A DNA stretch of 64,000 bases from Terrimonas sp. (GTDB lineage Bacteria; Bacteroidota; Bacteroidia; Chitinophagales; Chitinophagaceae): NCBI RefSeq assembly GCF_003075435.1, contig NZ_QCZJ01000003.1, positions 186,001 through 250,000 of the forward strand, read 5' to 3'. The notes beneath the pieces were generated by a model. That model was not told the DNA's origin. It made no database searches and worked only from the letters and a program-made list of their open reading frames with translations. The translations under genes and the position numbers were made by a program. Below, in pieces: positions 28,313 through 35,351 of this stretch; the stretch's first letter is position 1, and every line of letters begins with the position of its first letter.

Positions 28313-28783
28313 ATGCAAAAGTTTACCACTCCTTATTTTAAATTAATCAGTGTTTTTGTTATTGTTTTATCTCTTTTTGCAATATCGTGCAAAAAAGACA
28401 AAAATGAAGATACGCCAGAGCCTACCAAAAAAGAATTGCTGTCAAACAGCTGGAAAATAACTGATATACAAACCGCTGAAGGTATAAGCGTTATTAGCTT
28501 ACCTGTACCTCAAATCGAATGCTTCAAGGATAATATTTTTACCATGAAGGCTGATGACAATTTTATTATTGATGAAAGTGATGTAGTATGTGATGACAGT
28601 TATGCAAGCACAGGCACATGGGCTTTAATTGAAAATGAAACCAAGATTCAGTTTACGCCCGCTTCGGGAGATGCTTTTACGATCACAATTATATCGGTTG
28701 ATAAAACCACCCTAAAGGTTTCCTATCCATTAACAGCGGGATCATTTTCAGGCACATATACCATTACGCTTCAAAAAATATAG
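28313..28783 (+). CDS. Lipocalin-like lipoprotein
   Basis: The 156-residue lipoprotein has signal peptide and lipobox ending LFAISC (Cys26) followed by KKDKNEDTPEP, a typical acidic/lysine linker of surface lipoproteins. The mature part (LLSNSWKITDIQTAEG, then eight or so beta strands with STGTWALIENETKIQF) fits the lipocalin-like domain common in Bacteroidota. Ligand unknown. It converges with the SprT-like gene, whose stop lies 15 bases beyond. Confidence 0.78.
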   Translation: MQKFTTPYFKLISVFVIVLSLFAISCKKDKNEDTPEPTKKELLSNSWKITDIQTAEGISVISLPVPQIECFKDNIFTMKADDNFIIDESDVVCDDSYASTGTWALIENETKIQFTPASGDAFTITIISVDKTTLKVSYPLTAGSFSGTYTITLQKI

Positions 28784-28797
28784 TTATAATCCGTACA

Positions 28798-29424
28798 CTA
28801 TACCTGACTAACAGGCATTACCTCGTAAACCGGGCTGAATAAAAACATTCTGCCCGTTTTTATTTCCAGGCACCTGATGCGTTTCCGTAACTGGTCTCCT
28901 CTTTTAAATACCCGTCCATCCTCTGTGCGGAATAAGCTGCCGGGTTCAATTTCTTCCACCAGCTTGTCCCCCTTTTTTATATCATCATGGTTACGCAATA
29001 CCCTGAGCAAACCATCTTCAGCACAACTGCCTGCCGCCGGGTTCTTCATGGATATTTTTATTTCCTGCTCAACATCTGCAGGGAAAATCTTAAGCAAAAC
29101 AAAGCGGTTTAATATTTCACCATATGTTGCTTTCCATTCCCTGCCATGAGATGCTATACGGTTGCCGTGCCTGATAAAAGCCACCAGGTGAGCCAGCTCG
29201 TGCAAAAGGGTTATCAGAAAAGCATATTTATTAAGATTACCGTTTACGCTTATGCGATGATTTTTACCATTTACCGCAAAACGGTAATCGCCAAGCACAG
29301 TTTTTCTTTCGCGGGTAATGGTGAGATGAACTTTGTATTGATGCAGGTATTCCATCACCGGTTCGTAAGAACCCTGTGGCAGAAAAGATTGTAAGGTTAC
29401 TAATGGCGCCTCCTGCTTACTCAT
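28798..29424 (-). CDS. SprT-like zinc metalloprotease domain protein
   Basis: The 208-residue protein has the zinc motif HELAH at residues 75-79 and a third ligand His93 in ASHGREW, as in SprT/Spartan-type domains, which in eukaryotes cut DNA-protein crosslinks. The C-terminal half (GLLRVLRNHDDIKKGDKL onward) is a beta-rich extension. There is no signal peptide, so it is probably cytoplasmic. Its ATG overlaps the stop of the upstream membrane-protein gene by one base (TAATG), indicating coupled translation. Confidence 0.82.
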   Translation of the reverse strand: MSKQEAPLVTLQSFLPQGSYEPVMEYLHQYKVHLTITRERKTVLGDYRFAVNGKNHRISVNGNLNKYAFLITLLHELAHLVAFIRHGNRIASHGREWKATYGEILNRFVLLKIFPADVEQEIKISMKNPAAGSCAEDGLLRVLRNHDDIKKGDKLVEEIEPGSLFRTEDGRVFKRGDQLRKRIRCLEIKTGRMFLFSPVYEVMPVSQV

Positions 29425-29807
29425 TATTTTTTGCGAACAGATTTAAGAACAAAGGAAAGCTCAATAAACACATATACCAGGTATAATACCATACAAACCA
29501 ACACCGATGCTTTATTGACCTTTGGAGTATTTAATGAATAAAGCAAAACGGTAACAGCTACTAATATGAACTTTACAACAAACGACAAATAAAAATACCT
29601 GGTAAAAACCTGCGGTGAGCCTGATCGCAGGGCGCTTTGTTGTATAAAAAAAGATATGCAGCCAAGTAAAAACAGAAACACATTACCCCAGATAAGCACA
29701 TTTACATCCATCCCATATTTTTCAAGAGCATTCCTGGATAAGAAGATAATAATGCTTAACACCAAAAATAAAGCGCAAACAGGTAAAAGTCCTTTGGGGA
29801 TCTTCAT
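29424..29807 (-). CDS. Four-helix membrane protein, unknown
   Basis: The 127-residue protein has four predicted membrane helices (about 7-24, 38-55, 70-91, 101-121) and a basic C-terminus (KSVRKK). Its topology resembles ATP-synthase subunit I-like proteins, but no specific motif supports that, so function stays unknown. It is translationally coupled to the SprT-like gene. A -7 box lies 20 bases upstream. Confidence 0.75.
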   Translation of the reverse strand: MKIPKGLLPVCALFLVLSIIIFLSRNALEKYGMDVNVLIWGNVFLFLLGCISFFIQQSALRSGSPQVFTRYFYLSFVVKFILVAVTVLLYSLNTPKVNKASVLVCMVLYLVYVFIELSFVLKSVRKK

Positions 29808-29826
29808 AATTAATTTTAAAATTGCG

Positions 29827-29834
29827 CAAATTTA
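29827..29834 (-). promoter_or_regulatory. Putative -7 box for the membrane protein/SprT-like operon
   Basis: On the minus strand the sequence is TAAATTTG, matching TAnnTTTG, 20 bases before the ATG at 29807. Confidence 0.4.
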
Positions 29835-30025
29835 CAACAGTAAAACAGGATGCTGGTGTATTTAGAGCCGGGTTGGTATTTTATTGATGCAGAAAGTGCT
29901 TATATACAGCCTCTTTCCAATACGCATTTCCAATATAATTTATTGATTTTAAACGAGATAATATAATCACTGGTGACTATTAAGCAAACACCTCATTTTC
30001 TTTAAAAAACTTTACAGAATTCCCT

Positions 30026-30033
30026 TACCTTTG
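30026..30033 (+). promoter_or_regulatory. Putative -7 box for DUF177-rpmF-plsX operon
   Basis: TACCTTTG matches TAnnTTTG and ends 20 bases before the DUF177 ATG at 30054, giving a 5'-UTR of roughly 15 bases. Confidence 0.45.
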
Positions 30034-30053
30034 CAAACCTTAAAACAAAAAGC

Positions 30054-30593
30054 ATGGCAAACCGGAGAGCATACGAGATTGCTTTTGTGGGGCTTAAACC
30101 GGGCAAGCATGAGTTTGTTTACGAGGTAGATGAAAAGTTCTTTGCAGATAATACATCCAGGGATTTTACAGATCCGCAGGTAACCGTAAAACTTATACTT
30201 GATAAGAAACAATCCTTTCTTATGCTGAAGTTTGAGGTAGGAGGTTCCGTAAAATTACAGTGCGATTTATGCGGCAATACCCTTGAAAAGCATTTGTGGG
30301 ATGATTTTGAAATGCTGGTGAAAATGGTTGATAATCCTGATGAGATGAACGCCGATGAGGAAGATCCTGACGTGTTTTATATCTCAAGAACGGAAAGTCA
30401 TATAGATGTAAAGGCCTGGTTATACGAGTTCATAAACCTGAGCATACCTTTGCAACGCACCTGTCCTGAGAAACCGGATGGCAGTTCCGGATGTAACCAG
30501 GAAGCGCTTGATATGCTCAAAAAATTGAACCAAACAAAAAAAGAAAACGAGAACCCGATCTGGAAAGGTCTGGATAAATTCAGAAACAATTAA
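30054..30593 (+). CDS. DUF177 (YceD) family protein
   Basis: The 179-residue cytoplasmic protein is the usual partner upstream of rpmF and has been linked in plants and bacteria to 23S rRNA accumulation. Diagnostic is LQCDLCGNTLEKHLWDDF (two Cys of the CxxC pair) and the acidic stretch DEEDPDVFYISRTESHIDVK, then VKAWLYEFINLSIPLQRTC and a second Cys region CPEKPDGSSGC. Length is normal. The operon order DUF177-rpmF-plsX is the classical one. Confidence 0.9.
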   Translation: MANRRAYEIAFVGLKPGKHEFVYEVDEKFFADNTSRDFTDPQVTVKLILDKKQSFLMLKFEVGGSVKLQCDLCGNTLEKHLWDDFEMLVKMVDNPDEMNADEEDPDVFYISRTESHIDVKAWLYEFINLSIPLQRTCPEKPDGSSGCNQEALDMLKKLNQTKKENENPIWKGLDKFRNN

Positions 30594-30604
30594 AAATCAG
30601 TGTT

Positions 30605-30796
30605 ATGCCAAATCCAAAACGCAGACACTCTCAGCAGCGCAGTGCAAAAAGAAGAACGCATTATATAGCTGAGACCGTGACATTAAGCAAAGACAGCGCT
30701 ACAGGCGAAACTCATGTACGCCATCGTGCGCATGTAAGTGAAGGAAAGTTATATTACAAAGGAAAGGTTGTAGCGGAGAATTCTCCTATTAAATAA
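30605..30796 (+). CDS. rpmF: 50S ribosomal protein L32
   Basis: The 63-residue product is L32 of the large ribosomal subunit. It starts MPNPKRRHSQQRSAKRRTHY, the very conserved L32 N-terminus, followed by VRHRAHVSEGKLYYKGKVV. The four-Cys zinc site found in some L32 proteins is absent, so this is the zinc-independent form. It follows DUF177 by 11 bases and precedes plsX by 85 bases. Confidence 0.96.
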   Translation: MPNPKRRHSQQRSAKRRTHYIAETVTLSKDSATGETHVRHRAHVSEGKLYYKGKVVAENSPIK

Positions 30797-30816
30797 TTTA
30801 TTCCCCAATTAATATT

Positions 30817-30874
30817 ATTCCCAAATCTGAATGATGAAAAATTATTTGGATTTGGGAATAGATTTTTCCCAAAT
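30817..30874 (+). promoter_or_regulatory. Alternative hairpins upstream of plsX (candidate RNA switch or operator)
   Basis: ATTCCCAAATC (30817-30827) pairs perfectly with GATTTGGGAAT (30849-30859). The second element can instead pair with TTCCCAAAT at 30866-30874 (9 bp, 7-base loop), eight bases before the plsX ATG. The two hairpins exclude each other, so folding could hide or expose the start of plsX. A protein-binding operator with three half-sites is an alternative. Confidence 0.45.
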
Positions 30875-30881
30875 TTGCTGC

Positions 30882-31823
30882 ATGAACATTGCCTTAGATG
30901 TAATGGGCGGTGATTATGCCCCCGCAGAAGCTATACTCGGCGTTAAAGCGTATTTATCAGCTACGGAAAGCCCGGCAAACCTTATACTGGTTGGTGATGA
31001 AGCAAAACTGCACTCACTCATAGCCGAGCACCTTTCAAATTATTCCAAAAACTTTACTGTTGTTCATGCCCCGCAGGTAATAGATATGCATGAGCATCCA
31101 ACAAAAGCTTTAAAAGAAAAGCAGCAGTCTTCTGTTGCTATTGGCTTTCATTTATTGGCAACCGGTAAGGCTGATGCATTTATAAGTGCAGGCAATACCG
31201 GCGCAATGCTGGTAGGAGCATTATATAGTATCAAGCCAATGGAAGGCGTAAGCCGGCCGACAATCGGCACATATTTACCACGCGAAAACGGCAGATTAGG
31301 CTTATTGCTAGATGCGGGGATTAACGCGGATTGCAAGCCTGAAAACCTGGTTCAGTTTGCTTTGCTTGGTTCATTATTTGTTCAGCACGTATGGCGTATT
31401 GAGAACCCTAAGGTTGCTTTACTGAATATTGGAGAAGAAGAAGGAAAAGGAAATATACTGGCACAAGCCACATACCCGCTTTTAAAGGAAAATAAGGAAA
31501 TAAACTTTATTGGAAATGTTGAAGGACGGGATGTGTTCTTGGATAAGGCTGATGTAATTGTTTGCGAAGGATTCACCGGTAATATAATGCTGAAGATGGC
31601 AGAAAGCATACATGATATTGCCAAACGCCGCAATATTAAAGATGAATATCTTGATCGGTTTGATTTTGAACAGTATGGTGGAGTGCCTGTATTGGGTGTA
31701 AATAAACCGGTTATCATTGGTCATGGTATTTCACACGGACCTGCTTTTAAGAATATGATATTGCTTTCTCAAAAAATTATTGAGATAAACCTGATGGAGA
31801 AAATCAGGAACAGCTTCAGGTAA
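30882..31823 (+). CDS. plsX: Phosphate acyltransferase PlsX
   Basis: The 313-residue enzyme makes acyl-phosphate from acyl-ACP, feeding PlsY in phospholipid synthesis; it is peripherally membrane-associated. The conserved start MNIALDVMGGDYAPAEAILG, the GNTGAMLVGALYSIKPMEGV region and the glycine-rich C-terminal VLGVNKPVIIGHGISHG are typical. The open frame extends upstream to an ATG at 30831, but family alignment and the IALDVMGGD motif favour 30882. Usually fabH follows plsX; here fabH is 1.7 kb further on and inverted. Confidence 0.95.
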   Translation: MNIALDVMGGDYAPAEAILGVKAYLSATESPANLILVGDEAKLHSLIAEHLSNYSKNFTVVHAPQVIDMHEHPTKALKEKQQSSVAIGFHLLATGKADAFISAGNTGAMLVGALYSIKPMEGVSRPTIGTYLPRENGRLGLLLDAGINADCKPENLVQFALLGSLFVQHVWRIENPKVALLNIGEEEGKGNILAQATYPLLKENKEINFIGNVEGRDVFLDKADVIVCEGFTGNIMLKMAESIHDIAKRRNIKDEYLDRFDFEQYGGVPVLGVNKPVIIGHGISHGPAFKNMILLSQKIIEINLMEKIRNSFR

Positions 31824-31901
31824 TATAAAGTGATTGTGTAGGAACAGGTATAATATTATAAAAGATGCTTTAATCGAAGGACACTGTAAAAGCATGATTG
31901 T

Positions 31902-32435
31902 TTATCCATCTTTTATCTCACCTGTTTCAATCATTTCCAATGCAGTGTTAAAGTTAATTTCAAGAACTTCAATATCTTCCTGTTCATCTTCTACACCACC
32001 TCCATTGCTTACTTTCATGTTGTGTGAATATTCAGCTATAAAGAAATATAAAATTTCGGTTACAGAGCCTGGTGACATATAGGCTTCAAATATTTTTCTT
32101 ACGCAAGAAATCTTGTAACCTGTTTCTTTTTCTGTTTCTCTTTTAATACAATTTTCCGCGCTGTCTTTATCCAATAAGCCTGCGCAACTTTCAATCAGTA
32201 TTCTGGTTTCGTTGCCGTTGAGGAAAGTTGGTATCCTGAACTGCCTCGTAAGAACCACTGTTTTAAAATCTTTGTTGTAGAGCAAAATCGTGGCCCCATT
32301 TCCCCTGTCGTAAACTTCTCTGCTTTGTGTTTGCCATGAACCGTCTTTCTTCAAATAATCATAAGTTACCTTTTTTAAGATATACCAGTTATCTGAAAGG
32401 GTTTCTGCTTTTTTTAGTTTAATCTTTGTTGGCAT
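31902..32435 (-). CDS. nudK: NudK-like Nudix hydrolase, degenerate and C-terminally truncated
   Basis: The 177-residue product is collinear with E. coli NudK (GDP-mannose pyrophosphatase): KREV-type [49 protein letters not shown]. Two Nudix-box glutamates are changed: position 92 is Ser in G-x5-E, and the REUxEExG box reads RETEKETG, with Lys103 for the first Glu of the pair. The frame stops after ETGEIKDG, where NudK has DGKTVLLL; codons after the TAA read T-I-M-L-L-Q, so the stop replaces the conserved Lys. It overlaps the upstream DUF4406 gene by 17 bases. Activity is doubtful; it may be a young pseudogene. Confidence 0.75.
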   Translation of the reverse strand: MPTKIKLKKAETLSDNWYILKKVTYDYLKKDGSWQTQSREVYDRGNGATILLYNKDFKTVVLTRQFRIPTFLNGNETRILIESCAGLLDKDSAENCIKRETEKETGYKISCVRKIFEAYMSPGSVTEILYFFIAEYSHNMKVSNGGGVEDEQEDIEVLEINFNTALEMIETGEIKDG

Positions 32436-32781
32436 AGGGTATATCTTCTAAACGATAGTAAACAGGTAACCCTTTTTCTTTAGTTGTTCTTATATCTTCA
32501 TCAGCGCCTTTAGATACGCCTTCTAACCGAAGAATAGCGTCGCATTTTTGAAGAAGCCTGTGAGCAACAGGGTATTGAATCTCTTCCCAGGCTTTATCGC
32601 CGGGTTTATCAGAACCTGCCAGTTTAATTAAAGGCAAAGCAATCCATTCGCCAATCATAGGTATATGCCCCTTTTTGAACAATGGCAGCGCGACAGATTG
32701 AAGATGATCTAAATTTTTTTGCATTAGCTCAGGGTCATCATTAGTGCCGGTTCTATACGGTCCTGCTATTAATATAAGCAT
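32419..32781 (-). CDS. DUF4406 / nucleoside 2-deoxyribosyltransferase-like protein
   Basis: The 120-residue cytoplasmic protein begins [20 protein letters not shown], with AGPYR-type strand and loop of the nucleoside 2-deoxyribosyltransferase-like fold, then [13 protein letters not shown] and [18 protein letters not shown]. This matches the DUF4406 group, whose reaction is not established. It overlaps the NudK-like gene by 17 bases, suggesting coupled translation and a joint role in nucleotide or nucleotide-sugar clean-up; this role is inference. Confidence 0.75.
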   Translation of the reverse strand: MLILIAGPYRTGTNDDPELMQKNLDHLQSVALPLFKKGHIPMIGEWIALPLIKLAGSDKPGDKAWEEIQYPVAHRLLQKCDAILRLEGVSKGADEDIRTTKEKGLPVYYRLEDIPYANKD

Positions 32782-32833
32782 ATAATTTTTTTGTAAAGAA
32801 CGAACAAGCCGGGGGAATAAAAATTAAAGTAGA

Positions 32834-33424
32834 TTAAGAAATCCGTTTTCCCTTTTTTTGCTTTCGTATGACGCTTAAAAATTCGGGTGTAATGCCTAAA
32901 TAAGAAGCGATTTGCTTTTGCGTAAGCGCTTCTGCCATATACGGATACTTTTTCAGGAAATTTTCATATCGTTCTTCTGCAGGTAAAGAAAGATTTTCAA
33001 TAATACGCAGTTGCTCTCTTGTATACGCGTTCTGCATAAGTATTCTAAAAAATCGTTCAAATTTAGGAACATTAAAAAACAGTTTTTTCAGGTTACCCCT
33101 GGTAATTTGAAAAATACAACTATCGGTAATGGCTTCTATGTACACCATGGCAGGTTTATGATTTAAAAAGCAGTACATGTCTGTCACCCACCAATCCGAA
33201 ACAGCAAACATGATTGTTGATTCTTTGCCCTCTTTGTCTATATGATAGGCACGCAGAACGCCTGAATGAACGTAATTCAAATAATTGCATACATATCCTT
33301 CTTTTAAAAGAACAGTTTTTCTTGGAATTTTTTTAGATACGAGAAGTGAAATGAAATAGTTGACCTCACTCTTTTCGAGTGTTATATGTTTGGCAACATT
33401 ACTTAGTATTAGGTCATTTGTCAT
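32834..33424 (-). CDS. Crp/Fnr-family transcription regulator
   Basis: The 196-residue protein has an N-terminal cyclic-nucleotide-binding-type beta-roll (RKTVLLKEGYVCNYLNYVHSG, then MFAVSDWWVTDMYCFLNHKP) and a C-terminal helix-turn-helix ALTQKQIASYLGITPEFLSVIRKQK (in two parts) with a basic tail. There are no Fnr-type Cys clusters, so the effector is unknown. The frame is open to a TTG at 33469, but ATG at 33424 gives the normal family length. It sits between the nudK/DUF4406 pair and fabH. Confidence 0.88.
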   Translation of the reverse strand: MTNDLILSNVAKHITLEKSEVNYFISLLVSKKIPRKTVLLKEGYVCNYLNYVHSGVLRAYHIDKEGKESTIMFAVSDWWVTDMYCFLNHKPAMVYIEAITDSCIFQITRGNLKKLFFNVPKFERFFRILMQNAYTREQLRIIENLSLPAEERYENFLKKYPYMAEALTQKQIASYLGITPEFLSVIRKQKKGKRIS

Positions 33425-33497
33425 TTTGGATGTAAAACAAATTAATCTTTGTGAAAAGCCGGGTGTCAAAGATCAAATTGGACTTGCGAAGCTGTAT

Positions 33498-34490
33498 TTA
33501 ATACCCCCATTTAATCAGCGTTGCGCCCCAGGTAAAACCACCACCAAAAGCAGCCAGTACAAGATTATCTCCTTTTTTTAACTTTTCCTGCCAGTCCCAC
33601 AAACAAAGAGGAAGGGTGCCTGCCGTAGTATTGCCATATCGTTGGATATTCAGCATTACTTTTTCATGTGGTAATCCAATACGGTTTGCGGTGGCATCAA
33701 TAATTCTTTTATTAGCCTGGTGTGGTACCAGCCAGGCAATATCATCGCCTGTGAGATTATTGCGTTGCAGCAATTCATAGCTAACATCAGCCATATCCTT
33801 GACTGCGTGTTTAAACACAGCCTGCCCTTCCTGGTAAATAAAATGTTCTTTATTTGTTACAGACGCTATAGATGCAGGTTTTAAGGAGCCGCCCGCTTTC
33901 ATGTGAAGATGGTGACCGCCTGCGCCATCGCTTTTCAAAATGCTGTCTTTTATACCATAACCCTCTGTATTCGGCTCAAGTAAAACAGCACCGGCTCCAT
34001 CACCAAAAATAATACAGGTAGTTCTGTCGCTGTAATCTACAATAGCGCTCATCTTATCAGCGCCGGCAACAATTACTTTTTTACATCTTCCACTTTCAAT
34101 AAGAGATGCTCCCGTGGTAAGTGCGTATAAAAAACCACTACAGGCGGCGGCAAGATCAAATCCCCAGGCATTTTTAGCCCCAAGCTTATGACAGGCTATA
34201 TTAGCTGTTGACGGAAATACCATATCCGGCGTAACAGTTCCAACGATCAGGCAGTCTATTTCATCTGCACTCATTTGCTTTTTATCCAGAATCTCCTGCA
34301 CTGCCGGAACAACCATATCAGAAGTTGCCAATCCTTCGCCTTTCAAAATCCTTCTTTCAGATATACCGGTTCTGGTCCTTATCCATTCGTCATTGGTATC
34401 TACCAATTTCTCCAGTTCAGAATTGGTAAGTTTATATTCGGGAACATATCCACCAACGGCTGTAATAGCAGCACTTATTTTTGAGCTCAT
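33498..34490 (-). CDS. fabH: 3-oxoacyl-ACP synthase III FabH
   Basis: The 330-residue cytoplasmic enzyme starts type II fatty-acid synthesis by condensing acetyl-CoA with malonyl-ACP. The catalytic triad is visible: Cys117 in LAAACSGFLYAL, His in VPHQANKRI, Asn in YGNTTAGTLPL. The family N-terminus AVGGYVPEYKLTNSELEKLV and TRTGISERR are present. The frame is open to a GTG at 34544, but ATG 34490 fits the family. It is transcribed away from ruvA, and the gap upstream contains a dispersed palindrome. Confidence 0.96.
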   Translation of the reverse strand: MSSKISAAITAVGGYVPEYKLTNSELEKLVDTNDEWIRTRTGISERRILKGEGLATSDMVVPAVQEILDKKQMSADEIDCLIVGTVTPDMVFPSTANIACHKLGAKNAWGFDLAAACSGFLYALTTGASLIESGRCKKVIVAGADKMSAIVDYSDRTTCIIFGDGAGAVLLEPNTEGYGIKDSILKSDGAGGHHLHMKAGGSLKPASIASVTNKEHFIYQEGQAVFKHAVKDMADVSYELLQRNNLTGDDIAWLVPHQANKRIIDATANRIGLPHEKVMLNIQRYGNTTAGTLPLCLWDWQEKLKKGDNLVLAAFGGGFTWGATLIKWGY

Positions 34491-34555
34491 CTTATTTTGA
34501 AGTTTCAAATTGGGCACGAAAATACAATTATCGGAATAAATCACGGTAGTAGGTT

Positions 34556-34650
34556 TCAGCTATAGGCTATCAGCGGTGGGCAATGGGCTGTGAGCTATCG
34601 GCTATGGGCGTTTGGCAGTTCATAGCCCACTGCCCATAGCTCACCGCCCC
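34556..34650. repeat. Dispersed AGCTATGGGCTATCAGC-type palindrome, copy 2
   Basis: Degenerate units run from TTCAGCTATAGGCTATCAGC onward. The region is also an imperfect inverted repeat: TGAGCTATCGGCTATGGGC (34591-34609) faces CATAGCCCACTGCCCATAGC plus TCAC (34621-34644). It lies between the fabH and ruvA starts. Confidence 0.75.
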
Positions 34651-34708
34651 CCTCCATTTTTCTGGTGCGAAATTTGGACATATCGTGGCTTTCTGAAAGC
34701 ACATCCTT

Positions 34709-34716
34709 TATCTTTG
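34709..34716 (+). promoter_or_regulatory. Putative -7 box for ruvA-sprA
   Basis: TATCTTTG matches TAnnTTTG and lies 17 bases before the ruvA ATG at 34734. It may drive ruvA and the following sprA together. Confidence 0.45.
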
Positions 34717-34733
34717 TCAATTTTACAGATCAG

Positions 34734-35318
34734 ATGATAGCTTTTGTAACCGGTAATTTTGTGTATAAATCTCCCGCAGTAGTGCATGTAGATGTTCATG
34801 GGATAGGGTATGAGGTACAGATAAGCCTGCATACCTATTCAAAAATTCAGCATCTCGAAAAAGGCTCTTTATATACCTGGCTTAATATAAAAGAAGACAG
34901 TCATACATTATATGGCTTTTTTGATATGCCCGAAAAAAATATATTTTTACAACTGATTAGTGTAAATGGTATAGGAACATCAACAGCAAGAATGATGCTT
35001 TCGGCCATGCAGCCTGATGAACTGACCAGGGCGATCATAACAGGAGATACGTATAAACTGGAGAAGATAAAAGGAATAGGGAAAAAATCTGCTGAAAGAA
35101 TTGTGCTGGAACTGAAAGATAAAATAGGCAGGCATGCACCGGAAACAGTTAGTTCTTCATTAATAAACAATACTTTGGAACAGGATGCGTTAAATGCATT
35201 GGTGGCTTTGGGCATTGCCCGGAATATGGCAGAAAATGCTGTGAAAAAAGCCTCCGCATCCGCCCCCTCTGCTGAAACTTTGGAAACTTTAATTAAAAAA
35301 GCATTACAGCTTATTTGA
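34734..35318 (+). CDS. ruvA: Holliday junction DNA helicase subunit RuvA
   Basis: The 194-residue protein binds Holliday junctions as a tetramer and loads the RuvB motor. Domain I starts MIAFVTGNFVYKSPAVVHV with the OB-fold VDVHGIGYEVQISLHTYS; domain II has helix-hairpin-helix segments LISVNGIGTSTARMML and IKGIGKKSAERIVLELKDK; domain III is the C-terminal ALVALGIARNMAENAVKKA. The frame is open 69 bases upstream, but ATG 34734 is the family start. It precedes sprA by 33 bases, an arrangement common in Bacteroidota. Confidence 0.96.
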   Translation: MIAFVTGNFVYKSPAVVHVDVHGIGYEVQISLHTYSKIQHLEKGSLYTWLNIKEDSHTLYGFFDMPEKNIFLQLISVNGIGTSTARMMLSAMQPDELTRAIITGDTYKLEKIKGIGKKSAERIVLELKDKIGRHAPETVSSSLINNTLEQDALNALVALGIARNMAENAVKKASASAPSAETLETLIKKALQLI

Positions 35319-35351
35319 GAAAAAATCTACCCAACAAACAACAAGGGAAAA

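Noticed and set aside
31858-31916. Inverted repeat ATAAAAGATG / CATCTTTTAT between plsX and nudK as a two-way terminator
   Set aside because: The right arm lies inside the nudK coding sequence and the loop is about 40 bases of AT-rich DNA, so the pairing is weak.
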